Part shown: positions 42,900-53,292 of the stretch, piece after piece
Position numbering within the stretch: the stretch's first letter is position 1
How the letters are laid out: each line of letters opens with the position of its first letter
Assembly: GCF_034008635.1 (NCBI RefSeq)
Contig: NZ_CP125378.1
Location: 3,531,501-3,595,500, forward strand
Direction: 5' to 3'
Length of the DNA: 64,000 nt
Origin: Pseudomonas sp. P8_229
GTDB lineage: Bacteria; Pseudomonadota; Gammaproteobacteria; Pseudomonadales; Pseudomonadaceae
Translations under genes and position numbers: made by a program
Notes under the pieces: model-generated
The model's database searches: none
Told to the model about the DNA's origin: nothing
The model's input: the letters and a program-made list of their open reading frames with translations, nothing else

Positions 42900-44399
42900 A
42901 TGCCGCACACGAAAGATGAATTACCCGACGCGCTGTACGCTGCCGCCCAGGTGCGTGCACTCGACGCGCGGCTGATTGCCGCCGGCACGCCGGGCTTCGA
43001 ATTGATGCAGCGCGCAGCGTATGCGTGCTGGCGCGCGCTGGTGCGGCGCTGGCCTGCAGCGACTGAGCTGACCGTGCTCGCCGGGCATGGCAACAACGCC
43101 GGTGACGGCTATTTGCTGGCCGTGCTGGCGCAGCGCGCCGGTTGGGCGGTACGGGTGCTGGCGGTCGGTGAGCCGCAGCGTTTGCAGGGCGACGCGGCGC
43201 TGGCGCACGCCGAGGCGCTGGCCGAGGGTGTCGCGATGCAGAGCTGGAGCGCCCAGACCGAGTTGCGTGGCGTTGTCCTTGATGCGCTGCTCGGCACTGG
43301 CTTGAGTGGCGAGGTGCGCGAGCCCTGTGCCGCGGCCATTGCTGCGATCAACGCCACTGGCCTGCCGGTGGTGGCGGTGGATATTCCTTCCGGATTGTGT
43401 GCCGACACCGGGCGAGTGCTGGGTCTCGCGGTGCGCGCAGACCTCACGGTGACTTTCATCGGTCTGAAGCTGGGGCTGTTCACCGGTGACGCGGCAGATT
43501 GTGTCGGTGAACTGGTGTTCAACGATCTGCAGGCCGGCGCTGAAACCTATGCTGATATTCCGCTCGCGGCTCGCCGGCTCAACGCGGCTAATCTGCCGCG
43601 TCTGCCCGCGAGGGCGCCGACCTCCCACAAGGGCCGCTTCGGTCATGTGCTGTTGATTGGCGGCGACCATGGCTTTGGTGGGGCGATCCTGCTCAGTACC
43701 GAAATCGCCTTGCGCAGCGGCGCGGGCATGGTGTCGCTGGCGACACGCCCGGAACATATCCCCGCTGCGCTGACCCGCGTACCGGAAGCCATGGCGCTGG
43801 GTACTTCATCGGCCAATCAGTTGATGGGTTTGCTGGAGAAAGTCTCGGTGCTGGTCGTCGGGCCGGGGCTGGGACAGGCGAGTTGGGGGCGGGCGTTATT
43901 GTCGGCCGCAGCGAATGCGGCGCTGCCACAGGTGTGGGACGCCGATGCATTGAATCTGCTGGCCGGCGGTATTGTCAGTCTGCCCAAGGATTGCGTGATC
44001 ACCCCGCACCCGGGCGAGGCAGCGCGTCTGCTGGGGATCAGTACTGCCCAGGTGCAGGCCGATCGTCTGGCAGCAGCGCATGCGCTGAGCAAGAAATACT
44101 TGGCTGTTGTCGTGCTCAAAGGCGCCGGCAGCCTGATCGCCCATCCCGACGGTCGCCTGGCACTGTGTCATCAGGGCCATCCGGCCATGGCCACTGCGGG
44201 CCTTGGCGATGTACTCGCGGGGTTGACCGGCGCATTGCTGGTTCAGGGCATGGACGGCTTCGATGCCGCGTGCCTGGCAGTCTGGCTGCACGCCAATGCC
44301 GGCGCGCAACAAGGTAAATTCGGCCGTGGGCTGGCGGCCAGTGATCTGATTCCAGTCATTCGTCAGTTGTTGGAGGAGCATGCACCGTGTCTGAAGTAA
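42900..44399 (+). CDS. nnr: Bifunctional NAD(P)HX epimerase/dehydratase
   Basis: Repairs hydrated NAD(P)H. A 499-residue fusion: the N-terminal epimerase (YjeF_N, about residues 1-215) has AGHGNNAGDGYLLA, and the C-terminal ADP-dependent dehydratase (YjeF_C, about 225-495) has HKGRFGHVLLIGGDHGFGGA and the ATAGLGDVLAG nucleotide motif. The start is ATG 42900 (MPHTKDELPDALY). It overlaps tsaE by 13 bp. Confidence 0.95.
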   Translation: MPHTKDELPDALYAAAQVRALDARLIAAGTPGFELMQRAAYACWRALVRRWPAATELTVLAGHGNNAGDGYLLAVLAQRAGWAVRVLAVGEPQRLQGDAALAHAEALAEGVAMQSWSAQTELRGVVLDALLGTGLSGEVREPCAAAIAAINATGLPVVAVDIPSGLCADTGRVLGLAVRADLTVTFIGLKLGLFTGDAADCVGELVFNDLQAGAETYADIPLAARRLNAANLPRLPARAPTSHKGRFGHVLLIGGDHGFGGAILLSTEIALRSGAGMVSLATRPEHIPAALTRVPEAMALGTSSANQLMGLLEKVSVLVVGPGLGQASWGRALLSAAANAALPQVWDADALNLLAGGIVSLPKDCVITPHPGEAARLLGISTAQVQADRLAAAHALSKKYLAVVVLKGAGSLIAHPDGRLALCHQGHPAMATAGLGDVLAGLTGALLVQGMDGFDAACLAVWLHANAGAQQGKFGRGLAASDLIPVIRQLLEEHAPCLK

Positions 44400-44857
44400 C
44401 CCTGTACCTGGCCGATGAACAGGCCATGAGCGACTTTGGCGCACGGATTGCCCACGTTACCCAGGGCCATGGCCTGATTTTTCTCGAAGGTAACCTGGGC
44501 ATGGGCAAGACCACCCTGTCGCGGGGCATCATTCGTGGTCTGGGGCATGTCGGCGCGGTGAAAAGTCCGACCTTCACCCTGGTCGAACCCTACGAGATCG
44601 GCGATGTACGCGCCTTCCACTTCGACCTGTATCGTCTGGTCGATCCAGAGGAACTGGAGTTTCTTGGCATCCGCGACTATTTCGAAGACGATGCTCTGTG
44701 TCTGATCGAGTGGCCCGATAAAGGTGCAGGCTTTTTGCCAAAGCCTGACCTGACCATTACCATTAGCCCGCAAGACAGCGGGCGTTCGCTGAAAATTTTA
44801 TCCCAGGGCTCGCGCGGCGAGACCTGGTGTGCCGCTTTGGCATTGGAATCCAATTAA
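44387..44857 (+). CDS. tsaE: tRNA threonylcarbamoyladenosine biosynthesis ATPase TsaE
   Basis: A 156-residue ATPase of the t6A complex (with TsaB and TsaD, encoded elsewhere). The Walker A is LEGNLGMGKTTLSRG and a TFTLVEPYE-type switch follows. The GTG start at 44387 lies inside the nnr coding region, and the stop directly abuts the ATG of amiB, so nnr-tsaE-amiB-mutL-miaA form one tightly packed operon. Confidence 0.95.
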   Translation: MSEVTLYLADEQAMSDFGARIAHVTQGHGLIFLEGNLGMGKTTLSRGIIRGLGHVGAVKSPTFTLVEPYEIGDVRAFHFDLYRLVDPEELEFLGIRDYFEDDALCLIEWPDKGAGFLPKPDLTITISPQDSGRSLKILSQGSRGETWCAALALESN

Positions 44858-46288
44858 ATGATGGGGTTAGGTATGCGCTTTCGCGCGTTGGTGGCTGCCG
44901 CAGGACTGATGTTGATGGCAGTGGCCGTCAGCGCTGTGGCCGACACAAAGGTCAACAGCGTGCGCCTGTGGCGGGCGCCGGATAACACGCGACTGGTCTT
45001 CGACCTGAGCGGCCCGGTGCAGCACAGCGTCTTCACCCTGACTGCACCGGATCGGCTGGTGATCGACATCAATGGCGCCACTTTGGGTGCGCCGCTGAAG
45101 GTATCGACTGCCAACACGCCGATCACCGCGATGCGCTCGGCCCAGCGCACGCCGACCGACCTGCGGGTGGTCATCGACCTGAAAAAAGCCGTTACCCCGA
45201 AAAGCTTCTCGCTGGCGCCGAACGCGCAATACGGCAACCGTCTGGTGGTCGACTTGTTCGACAACCCGGCCGATGCCGCTCCGCCGCCTGCGCCGACGCC
45301 ACAAGTGGCGACGGTACCAGCGGTGCCGGTCACCCCTGCGGAACCTGCCATCAAGTTGCCGCCAGCCCCGGCCGGCAAACGCGACATCATTGTGGTGATC
45401 GACGCCGGCCACGGCGGCGAAGACCCGGGTGCATCCGGCTCACGCGGTCAGCGTGAAAAAGACGTGGTACTGCAGATCGCTCGTGAACTGCAGCGTCAGG
45501 TCAACGGCATGAAAGGCTTCCGCGCCGAGCTGACCCGTACCGGCGACTACTTCATCCCGTTGCGCGGTCGTACTGAAATTGCGCGCAAGAAGGGCGCAGA
45601 CCTGTTCGTCTCGATCCACGCCGATGCCGCGCCGTCTGCTGCAGCCTTCGGTGCCTCGGTGTTTGCCTTGTCCGATCGCGGTGCCACGTCGGAGACCGCA
45701 CGTTGGCTGGCCGACAGTGAAAACCGTTCCGACCTGATTGGCGGTGCCGGCAACGTCAGCCTCGACGACAAGGACCGCATGCTCGCCGGTGTACTGCTCG
45801 ACCTGTCGATGACCGCGTCGCTGACCTCCAGCCTCAACGTCGGCCAGAAAGTCCTGACCAACATCGGTCGCGTGACGCCACTGCACAAGCAGCGTGTGGA
45901 ACAGGCCGGGTTCATGGTGCTGAAATCGCCGGACATCCCATCGATCCTCGTTGAAACCGGATTTATCTCCAACGCCAACGAAGCGAACAAGCTCTCGGCC
46001 TCGAGCCACCAGCAGGCGCTGGCCCGTTCGATCAGCAGCGGCGTGCGCCAGTTCTTCCAGCAAAACCCGCCACCGGGCACTTACATTGCCTGGCTGCGTG
46101 ACTCCGGCAAGATCGCCCAGGGCCCGCGTGATCACCGCGTGAGTCCGGGCGAGACGCTGGCGATGATTGCGGTGCGTTATCAGGTGTCGCCCGCGACCCT
46201 GCGCAGTGCCAACAATCTCAGCAGCGATGAGCTGAAAATCGGTCAGCACCTGACCATTCCTGGCACCGAACTGGCGTCCAAAGAATGA
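44858..46288 (+). CDS. amiB: N-acetylmuramoyl-L-alanine amidase AmiB
   Basis: A periplasmic zinc amidase that splits septal peptidoglycan. Signal peptide near residues 6-28, AMIN domain (about 30-135), proline-rich linker (about 140-170), Amidase_3 catalytic domain with [22 protein letters not shown] and [10 protein letters not shown], and a C-terminal LysM domain ([20 protein letters not shown]). The start is either ATG 44858 or ATG 44873 (MRFRALV), which has GGGGTTAGG upstream and yields a cleaner signal peptide. It overlaps mutL by 4 bp. Confidence 0.95.
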   Translation: MMGLGMRFRALVAAAGLMLMAVAVSAVADTKVNSVRLWRAPDNTRLVFDLSGPVQHSVFTLTAPDRLVIDINGATLGAPLKVSTANTPITAMRSAQRTPTDLRVVIDLKKAVTPKSFSLAPNAQYGNRLVVDLFDNPADAAPPPAPTPQVATVPAVPVTPAEPAIKLPPAPAGKRDIIVVIDAGHGGEDPGASGSRGQREKDVVLQIARELQRQVNGMKGFRAELTRTGDYFIPLRGRTEIARKKGADLFVSIHADAAPSAAAFGASVFALSDRGATSETARWLADSENRSDLIGGAGNVSLDDKDRMLAGVLLDLSMTASLTSSLNVGQKVLTNIGRVTPLHKQRVEQAGFMVLKSPDIPSILVETGFISNANEANKLSASSHQQALARSISSGVRQFFQQNPPPGTYIAWLRDSGKIAQGPRDHRVSPGETLAMIAVRYQVSPATLRSANNLSSDELKIGQHLTIPGTELASKE

Positions 46289-48195
46289 ATCAGCTGTTGA
46301 ACGCCGCACGCATCGAACTGCTCAGCCCACGGCTGGCGAACCAGATCGCCGCCGGTGAGGTGGTTGAACGTCCGGCGTCGGTGATCAAGGAACTGCTGGA
46401 GAACAGCCTCGACTCCGGTGCCAAGCGCATCGATGTCGATGTCGAGCAGGGCGGCGTCAAGCTGCTGCGGGTGCGTGACGACGGTAGCGGCATTTCTGCT
46501 GACGACTTGCCGCTGGCGCTGGCCCGTCACGCCACCAGCAAGATCCGCAACCTCGAAGACCTCGAGCAGGTGATGAGCCTCGGTTTTCGCGGTGAAGCAC
46601 TGGCGTCGATCAGCTCCGTGGCGCGCCTGACCCTGACCTCGCGCACCCGCGATGCCGATCAGGCCTGGCAGGTGGAGACCGAAGGCCGCGACATGGCGCC
46701 TCGTGTTCAGCCGGCGGCGCATCCGGTAGGTACATCGGTGGAAGTGCGCGACCTGTTCTTCAACACCCCGGCGCGACGCAAGTTTCTCAAGACCGAAAAA
46801 ACCGAATTCGATCATCTGCAAGAAGTGATCAAGCGTCTGGCGCTCGCACGTTTCGACGTGGCTTTCCACCTGCGCCACAACGGCAAGACCATCCTCAGCC
46901 TGCACGAGGCCCACGATGATGCGGCCCGCGCTCGGCGTGTGGCGGCAATCTGCGGCTCGGGCTTCCTGGAGCAGGCACTGCCGATCGAGATCGAGCGTAA
47001 TGGCCTGCACCTGTGGGGCTGGGTCGGCTTGCCGACCTTCAACCGCAGTCAGGCGGATTTGCAGTATTTCTTTGTGAATGGCCGTGCGGTACGCGACAAA
47101 CTGGTGGCCCACGCGGTGCGCCAGGCCTATCGCGACGTGCTGTTCAATGGTCGCCATCCGACCTTCGCGCTGTTTTTCGAGGTCGATCCGGCGGCGGTCG
47201 ACGTCAACGTGCACCCGACCAAACACGAAGTGCGCTTCCGTGACGGGCGCATGGTGCATGACTTCCTTTATGGCACGCTGCATCGTGCGCTGGGCGATGT
47301 GCGCCCAGAGGATCAGTTGGCCGGTTCAGTGACGACTGCTGTCGTCCGGCCAACGGGCCTCGATGCCGGTGAGTTCGGCCCGCAGGGTGAAATGCGTCTG
47401 GCGGCCAACGCGCTGCTGGAGCAGCCGCAGGCGCAGCCGGCGTTCAACACCTCGTCTGGCGCGAGTGCCGGCGGCGCTTATCAGTATCAGTACACGCCGC
47501 GGCCACAATCCGCGGTGCCGCCAGCCGCCGAGGCGCAGGCTGCCTACCGCGAGTTTTTCGCGCCGCTGCCTGAGGCCAATGCCAACGCGCTGCCGGCCGG
47601 CCAGGAAGACATTCCGCCGCTCGGTTACGCGCTGGCGCAGCTCAAGGGCATCTACATCTTGTCCGAGAACGCCCTGGGGCTGGTGCTGGTGGACATGCAC
47701 GCCGCTCACGAGCGGATCATGTATGAACGACTGAAGATTGCCATGGCCAGTGAAGGCCTGAGCGGCCAGCCATTGCTGGTGCCAGAGTCGCTGGCAGTCA
47801 GTCAGCGTGAAGCCGATTGCGCCGAAGAGCATGCAGCGTGGTTCCAGCGCCTGGGCTTCGAGCTGCAGCGTCTGGGCCCGGAAACCCTGGCGATCCGGCA
47901 GATTCCGGCGCTGCTCAAACAGGCCGAGGCCAACCGTCTGGTGGGTGATGTGCTGTCGGACCTGATGGAATACGGCACCAGCGACCGGATTCAGGCCCAC
48001 CTGAACGAACTGCTCGGCACCATGGCCTGTCACGGCGCGATCCGCGCCAACCGGCGCCTGGCCTTGCCGGAAATGAACGGCCTGCTGCGTGACATGGAAA
48101 ACACCGAGCGCAGCGGTCAATGCAACCATGGCCGACCGACCTGGACCCAATTGGGCCTGGACGATCTGGACAAACTGTTCCTGCGCGGTCGTTGA
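46285..48195 (+). CDS. mutL: DNA mismatch repair protein MutL
   Basis: Couples MutS mismatch recognition to strand cleavage. A 636-residue protein: the N-terminal GHKL ATPase has [23 protein letters not shown] and [10 protein letters not shown]. The C-terminal dimer domain carries [12 protein letters not shown], matching the metal-binding endonuclease motif of MutL from bacteria lacking MutH. The linker (about 340-440) is glutamine/alanine-rich. Coupled to amiB (ATGA) and miaA (TGATG). Confidence 0.97.
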   Translation: MNQLLNAARIELLSPRLANQIAAGEVVERPASVIKELLENSLDSGAKRIDVDVEQGGVKLLRVRDDGSGISADDLPLALARHATSKIRNLEDLEQVMSLGFRGEALASISSVARLTLTSRTRDADQAWQVETEGRDMAPRVQPAAHPVGTSVEVRDLFFNTPARRKFLKTEKTEFDHLQEVIKRLALARFDVAFHLRHNGKTILSLHEAHDDAARARRVAAICGSGFLEQALPIEIERNGLHLWGWVGLPTFNRSQADLQYFFVNGRAVRDKLVAHAVRQAYRDVLFNGRHPTFALFFEVDPAAVDVNVHPTKHEVRFRDGRMVHDFLYGTLHRALGDVRPEDQLAGSVTTAVVRPTGLDAGEFGPQGEMRLAANALLEQPQAQPAFNTSSGASAGGAYQYQYTPRPQSAVPPAAEAQAAYREFFAPLPEANANALPAGQEDIPPLGYALAQLKGIYILSENALGLVLVDMHAAHERIMYERLKIAMASEGLSGQPLLVPESLAVSQREADCAEEHAAWFQRLGFELQRLGPETLAIRQIPALLKQAEANRLVGDVLSDLMEYGTSDRIQAHLNELLGTMACHGAIRANRRLALPEMNGLLRDMENTERSGQCNHGRPTWTQLGLDDLDKLFLRGR

Positions 48196-49166
48196 TGAGC
48201 CAGCTTCCTCCAGCGATTTTCCTGATGGGCCCGACCGCTGCGGGCAAGACCGACCTGGCCATCGAGCTGACCAAGGTGCTGCCGTGCGAGCTGATCAGTG
48301 TCGATTCGGCGCTGGTCTATCGCGGCATGGACATTGGCACCGCCAAGCCATCGAAAGAACTGCTGGCCGAATTCCCGCATCGCCTGATCGACATTCTTGA
48401 TCCGGCAGAGGCCTATTCCGCCGCCGATTTCCGCCGCGATGCCCTGCAAGCCATGGCTGAAATCACCGCGCGCGGGAAAATTCCGCTGCTGGTGGGCGGC
48501 ACGATGCTCTATTACAAGGCATTGGTCGAAGGTCTGGCGGACATGCCGGCGGCGGATCCCGAGGTTCGCGCGCAGATCGAAGAAGAAGCTGCACGCCTTG
48601 GCTGGCAAGCCCTGCACGAGCAATTGGCGGTGATCGACCCGGAGTCAGCGGCGCGCATTCACCCCAATGATCCACAACGTCTGAGTCGTGCGCTGGAGGT
48701 TTATCGGGTCAGTGGTCAGAGCATGACCGCCCTGCGTCAGCAACAATCTGCGCAAAGTACTGAAGCAGCCGCTTCGGGACGGCAACAATTGCCCTATACT
48801 GTCGCGAACTTGGCCATTGCTCCGGCAAATCGCCAGGTACTGCACGAGCGCATTAAACAAAGATTCACAAATATGCTGGAACAGGGGTTCATCGACGAGG
48901 TCGTAGCCCTGCGTAAAAGAAGTGACCTGCATTCCGGGTTGCCGTCTATACGTGCGGTAGGCTACCGCCAAGTCTGGGACTACCTGAACGGCAAGCTGTC
49001 GTTAGCCGAAATGCAGGAACGCGGCATCATTGCCACGCGTCAATTGGCCAAGCGCCAGTTCACCTGGCTGCGCAGCTGGGATGATCTGCACTGGCTGGAC
49101 AGTCTTGATTGCGACAATCTGCCACGCGCCTTGAAATACCTTGGGACCATCTCCATATTGAGCTGA
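48195..49166 (+). CDS. miaA: tRNA dimethylallyltransferase MiaA
   Basis: Adds a dimethylallyl group to A37 of tRNAs reading U-starting codons. A 323-residue protein with P-loop GPTAAGKTD, the segment [18 protein letters not shown] and [14 protein letters not shown] near the C-terminus. Start ATG 48195 overlaps the mutL TGA. A gap of 94 bp separates it from hfq, where the hfq promoter lies. Confidence 0.97.
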   Translation: MSQLPPAIFLMGPTAAGKTDLAIELTKVLPCELISVDSALVYRGMDIGTAKPSKELLAEFPHRLIDILDPAEAYSAADFRRDALQAMAEITARGKIPLLVGGTMLYYKALVEGLADMPAADPEVRAQIEEEAARLGWQALHEQLAVIDPESAARIHPNDPQRLSRALEVYRVSGQSMTALRQQQSAQSTEAAASGRQQLPYTVANLAIAPANRQVLHERIKQRFTNMLEQGFIDEVVALRKRSDLHSGLPSIRAVGYRQVWDYLNGKLSLAEMQERGIIATRQLAKRQFTWLRSWDDLHWLDSLDCDNLPRALKYLGTISILS

Positions 49167-49260
49167 GTCCTTGCAATTGCCGTCTATCCTTGGGGGTGTG
49201 GCGGCCAAAGCCATCTGAATTACCTATTTTTATTATTGAATCCTTAAAGGAGTGCGGCAC

Positions 49261-49521
49261 ATGTCAAAAGGGCATTCGCTACAAGACCCTTACTTGAATA
49301 CTTTACGTAAAGAGAAAGTTGGGGTTTCCATCTACCTGGTCAACGGTATCAAACTGCAGGGCACGATCGAGTCGTTCGACCAGTTCGTTATCCTGCTGAA
49401 AAACACCGTGAGCCAGATGGTTTACAAACACGCTATCTCTACAGTCGTGCCAGTACGTCCAATTCGTCTGCCTAGCGCAACCGAATCCGATGCAGGTGAC
49501 GCTGAGCCAGGTAACGCCTGA
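49261..49521 (+). CDS. hfq: RNA chaperone Hfq
   Basis: A hexameric Sm-like protein that pairs small RNAs with mRNAs. The 86-residue protein has the Sm1 segment [15 protein letters not shown] and the Sm2 segment [10 protein letters not shown], followed by a short acidic C-terminus, typical of pseudomonads. ATG 49261 follows AAAGGAG. It is 12 bp upstream of hflX in the standard hfq-hflX-hflK-hflC order. Confidence 0.98.
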   Translation: MSKGHSLQDPYLNTLRKEKVGVSIYLVNGIKLQGTIESFDQFVILLKNTVSQMVYKHAISTVVPVRPIRLPSATESDAGDAEPGNA

Positions 49522-49533
49522 TAGGAGTCTCCT

Positions 49534-50835
49534 TTGTTCTTTGAGCGCCACGGTGGTGGTGAGCGAGTGATCCTCGTTCACTTGGATGGTCAGGACCCTG
49601 AGGCGCGCGAAGATCCGCAGGAGTTTCAGGAATTGGCTAATTCGGCGGGCGCCGAGACCGTTGCGTTTTTTAACGTACCGCGTCATCGGCCAACCGCCAA
49701 ATTCCTGATCGGCAGCGGCAAGGTCGAGGAACTGCGCGACCTGGTCAAGGCTGAAGAAGCCGATCTGGTGATTTTCAATCACATTCTCACGCCCAGTCAG
49801 GAACGTAACCTCGAACGTGTTTTCGAGTGTCGCGTGATCGACCGCACCGGCCTGATTCTCGATATTTTCGCCCAGCGCGCCCGTACCCATGAAGGCAAGC
49901 TCCAGGTAGAACTGGCCCAGCTTGACCACATGAGCACCCGCCTGGTTCGCGGCTGGACTCACCTTGAACGTCAGGGTGGCGGTATCGGCATGCGCGGTCC
50001 GGGTGAAACCCAGCTCGAAACCGACCGCCGTCTGCTGCGGGTTCGCCTGCGCCAGATCAAGGGCCGACTGGAAAAAGTACGCAGCCAGCGCGAGCAATCG
50101 CGACGCGGCCGCTCGCGTGCGGATATCCCTACCGTATCCCTGGTGGGTTATACCAACGCCGGCAAGTCCACGCTGTTCAATAACGTGACCAAGTCCGAGG
50201 TGTACGCGGCTGACCAGTTGTTCGCGACGCTGGACCCGACCTTGCGCCGTCTGGAACTGGACGACCTGGGGCCGATTGTTCTCGCGGACACCGTAGGTTT
50301 CATTCGCCACTTGCCGCACAAGCTGGTCGAGGCATTTCGGTCTACGCTCGAAGAGTCGAGCAACTCCGACCTGCTGTTGCACGTGATCGATGCGGCCGAG
50401 CCGGATCGCATGTTGCAGATCGAGCAGGTGATGGTGGTGCTGGGGGAGATCGGGGCTCAGGACTTGCCGATCCTGGAGGTATACAACAAACTCGATTTGC
50501 TTGAAGGCGTTGAGCCACAGATCCAGCGCGATGCCGATGGCAAGCCGCAACGGGTCTGGTTGTCGGCGCGTGATGGCACGGGTCTGGAATTGCTTGAACA
50601 AGCCATTGCCGAGTTGCTGGGCAGTGATTTGTTCGTGGGGACATTGCGCTTGCCGCAACGGTTCGCTCGACTGCGTGCGCAGTTCTTCGAACTCGGTGCG
50701 GTGCAGAAAGAAGAGCACGACGAAGAAGGCATCTGCCTGCTGGCCGTTCGTTTGCCCCGGGTCGAGTTGAATCGACTGGTAAGCCGCGAAGGATTGCAGC
50801 CGATGGAATTCATCGAGCAACACACTTTGCAATAA
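49534..50835 (+). CDS. hflX: Ribosome-splitting GTPase HflX
   Basis: Rescues stalled 70S ribosomes after heat or antibiotics. A 433-residue protein with the glycine-rich family motif GGGIGMRGPGETQLETDRR, the P-loop GYTNAGKSTLFN, DTVGFIRHLP (switch) and NKLDLL. The start is TTG 49534 with a good AGGAG ribosome binding site (49523-49527). Confidence 0.96.
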   Translation: MFFERHGGGERVILVHLDGQDPEAREDPQEFQELANSAGAETVAFFNVPRHRPTAKFLIGSGKVEELRDLVKAEEADLVIFNHILTPSQERNLERVFECRVIDRTGLILDIFAQRARTHEGKLQVELAQLDHMSTRLVRGWTHLERQGGGIGMRGPGETQLETDRRLLRVRLRQIKGRLEKVRSQREQSRRGRSRADIPTVSLVGYTNAGKSTLFNNVTKSEVYAADQLFATLDPTLRRLELDDLGPIVLADTVGFIRHLPHKLVEAFRSTLEESSNSDLLLHVIDAAEPDRMLQIEQVMVVLGEIGAQDLPILEVYNKLDLLEGVEPQIQRDADGKPQRVWLSARDGTGLELLEQAIAELLGSDLFVGTLRLPQRFARLRAQFFELGAVQKEEHDEEGICLLAVRLPRVELNRLVSREGLQPMEFIEQHTLQ

Positions 50836-50931
50836 AAGCCTGGCAAAGCGGTTGTGCCGCAACGGCAGGCATTCTGTAGCATTGGTCGGCGCGCCGTGGG
50901 TGCGTCTTTGCTTTATCAGATGGAGAGCGCT

Positions 50932-52110
50932 ATGGCTTGGAATGAGCCGGGTGGCAACTCGAATAATCAGGATCCTTGGGGTGGCAAGCGCCGCAATAAC
51001 GGCGACCGCAAGGGGCCACCGGATCTCGACGAGGCCTTCCGAAAGCTGCAGGAAAGCCTGAACGGGTTGTTCGGTGGTGGTAAGAAACGCGGTGGTGATG
51101 ACGGCGGTGGTTCGGGCAGGAGTGGTGGCGGCTTCGGCGGTCTGCTCGGCATCGGCCTCGTGGTGCTGGCGGCTGTCTGGCTGTACAGCGCGGTCTATGT
51201 AGTCGACGAGCAGGAGCAAGCCGTGGTGCTGCGCTTCGGCAAGTACTACGAGACAGTCGGCCCGGGCCTGAACATCTATTTCCCGCCGATCGACAAGAAG
51301 TACATGGAAAACGTCACGCGTGAGCGTGCGTACACCAAGCAGGGCCAGATGCTGACCGAAGACGAGAACATCGTCGAAGTGCCGCTGACCGTGCAGTACA
51401 AGATCACCAACCTGCAGGATTTCGTGCTGAACGTCGATCAGCCGGAAATCAGCCTGCAGCATGCGACCGACAGCGCCCTGCGCCACGTGGTGGGTTCGAC
51501 CGCCATGGACCAGGTGCTGACCGAAGGTCGTGAATTGATGGCCAGCGAAATCAAGGAGCGTCTGCAACGCTTCCTCGATACCTATCGCACCGGTATCACC
51601 GTCACCCAGGTCAACGTACAGAACGCGGCAGCCCCGCGTGAAGTGCAGGAAGCCTTTGACGACGTGATCCGTGCCCGTGAAGACGAGCAGCGTTCGCGCA
51701 ACCAGGCTGAAACCTACGCCAACGGCGTCGTGCCGGAAGCCCGTGGTCAGGCTCAGCGCATCCTCGAAGATGCCAATGGTTACCGTGACGAAACGATCTC
51801 GCGCGCCAAGGGTGAGGCCGACCGCTTCACCAAACTGGTTGCCGAGTATCGCAAGGCACCTGAAGTCACCCGCCAGCGTCTGTATCTGGACACCATGCAG
51901 GAAGTCTTCAGCAATACCAGCAAGGTACTCGTGACCGGCAACAAGAACGGCCAGAGCAACCTGCTTTACCTGCCGTTGGACAAGATGATTCAGAACAGCT
52001 CGGGTGGCAGCAATGCACCGGTGACCGGTTCGGCCGCTGCCAGCAACAACTCGGACGTCGCGCCGCATGTCACTGACTTGCCGCAGACACGCACAAGGGA
52101 GGCCCGCTGA
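50932..52110 (+). CDS. hflK: FtsH modulator HflK
   Basis: With HflC forms a large membrane cage around the FtsH protease. A 392-residue SPFH/band-7 protein: a Gly/Asn-rich cytoplasmic N-terminus, a single membrane helix (about residues 68-88, LLGIGLVVLAAVWLYSAVYV) and the SPFH domain beginning VVDEQEQAVVLRFGKY. ATG 50932 gives MAWNEPGGNS; an ATG four codons earlier is possible. The stop overlaps the hflC start. Confidence 0.96.
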   Translation: MAWNEPGGNSNNQDPWGGKRRNNGDRKGPPDLDEAFRKLQESLNGLFGGGKKRGGDDGGGSGRSGGGFGGLLGIGLVVLAAVWLYSAVYVVDEQEQAVVLRFGKYYETVGPGLNIYFPPIDKKYMENVTRERAYTKQGQMLTEDENIVEVPLTVQYKITNLQDFVLNVDQPEISLQHATDSALRHVVGSTAMDQVLTEGRELMASEIKERLQRFLDTYRTGITVTQVNVQNAAAPREVQEAFDDVIRAREDEQRSRNQAETYANGVVPEARGQAQRILEDANGYRDETISRAKGEADRFTKLVAEYRKAPEVTRQRLYLDTMQEVFSNTSKVLVTGNKNGQSNLLYLPLDKMIQNSSGGSNAPVTGSAAASNNSDVAPHVTDLPQTRTREAR

Positions 52111-52979
52111 TGAGCAATAAATCGCTGATCGCCCTGATTGTTGGCGTCGTTGTGCTTCTGGTTGGCTGGAACTGCTTCTACATCGTGGCTCAGACCGAGC
52201 GCGCGGTGTTGCTGCAGTTCGGTCGTGTGGTTCAGGCTGATGTTCAGCCGGGTCTGCATGTGAAGGTTCCTTACGTTAACCAGGTGCGTAAATTTGACGC
52301 ACGTCTGATGACGCTGGACGCACCGACACAGCGTTTCCTGACCCTGGAAAAGAAAGCCGTGATGGTCGATGCCTACGCCAAGTGGCGGGTGAAAGATGCC
52401 GAGCGCTTCTACACCGCGACCTCCGGCCTCAAGCAGATTGCCGATGAGCGTCTGTCCCGTCGTCTGGAATCGGGCCTGCGTGACCAGTTCGGCAAGCGCA
52501 CCCTGCACGAAGTGGTGTCGGGTGAGCGTGATGCGCTGATGGCTGACATCACCGCGTCGCTGAACTCGATGGCTGAAAAAGAGCTGGGTATCGAAGTGGT
52601 CGATGTCCGGGTCAAGGCCATCGATCTGCCGAAGGAAGTGAACCGCAGCGTGTTCGAGCGTATGAGCACCGAGCGTGAGCGTGAAGCTCGCGAGCACCGC
52701 GCCAAGGGTAACGAGCTGGCCGAAGGCATCCGTGCCGACGCCGATCGTCAACGCCGCGTACTGCTGGCTGAAGCCTATCGTGAATCCGAAGAGGTTCGCG
52801 GTGACGGTGATGCCCAGGCTGCTGCGATCTACTCCAAGGCCTACGGTCAGGATCAGGAGTTCTACGGTTTCTACCGTAGCCTGCGTGCCTACCGTGAAAG
52901 CTTCGCGAACAAATCCGACGTCATGGTTCTCGACCCAAGCAGCGACTTCTTCCGTTATCTGGAAAAGTCCAAGCCTTGA
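52110..52979 (+). CDS. hflC: FtsH modulator HflC
   Basis: A 289-residue partner of HflK with an N-terminal membrane helix (LIALIVGVVVLLVGWNCFYIV) and SPFH domain (VAQTERAVLLQFGRVV). Coiled-coil and C-terminal segments include RADADRQRRVLLAEAYRESE. Coupled to hflK by TGATG. Confidence 0.97.
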   Translation: MSNKSLIALIVGVVVLLVGWNCFYIVAQTERAVLLQFGRVVQADVQPGLHVKVPYVNQVRKFDARLMTLDAPTQRFLTLEKKAVMVDAYAKWRVKDAERFYTATSGLKQIADERLSRRLESGLRDQFGKRTLHEVVSGERDALMADITASLNSMAEKELGIEVVDVRVKAIDLPKEVNRSVFERMSTEREREAREHRAKGNELAEGIRADADRQRRVLLAEAYRESEEVRGDGDAQAAAIYSKAYGQDQEFYGFYRSLRAYRESFANKSDVMVLDPSSDFFRYLEKSKP

Positions 52980-53292
52980 TGCAACGTTGACCTGAATCGC
53001 TCCGCCCGGCGGCTAAAACCTCGGGCGGGGTGATCCTTTGGGAAAACGTGTGTATGATGCGGCAGCCGGGAAATTCCCGGCTTTTTTGCGTCTGCACGTT
53101 TGATTGCTGTTTTTTGTTGCAGGCATCGGGTTGAATGGCCCGAGAGATTTTCGAGGAAAGTGATGGGCGAAGCCGGTAACAGGCCTTTCGCCGCGTCGTT
53201 CATGCGCGTGCGTTTTGAACGGGTCGGTCATTTTCTGCTTCACTCAAGGCTCGCCCGCAGGCTGGCCGCCCGGATCAAAGGGGAATGGCGTA
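52980..53292. other. 313-bp gap between hflC and hisZ with a possible small leader ORF
   Basis: Holds a terminator and the hisZ leader. An open frame from ATG 53163 has a strong ribosome binding site (GAGGAAAG, 53153-53160) and runs to 53366, overlapping the hisZ start in another frame. The predicted 67-residue product is Arg-rich with no family I recognise. It may be a real leader gene or chance. PAO1 has, as I recall, a small DUF2065 (YjeT-type) gene in this place; no such protein is encoded here. Confidence 0.4.
53065..53087 (+). terminator. Terminator after hflC
   Basis: GCCGGG (53065-53070), loop AAATT, CCCGGC (53076-53081), then six T. It ends the hfq-to-hflC operon. Confidence 0.85.

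Noticed and set aside
49303..52068. 921-codon open frame on the minus strand opposite hfq-hflX-hflK-hflC
   Set aside because: It crosses several well-identified genes on the other strand and its translation is rich in Gln, His and Arg, as in GC-rich antisense frames.
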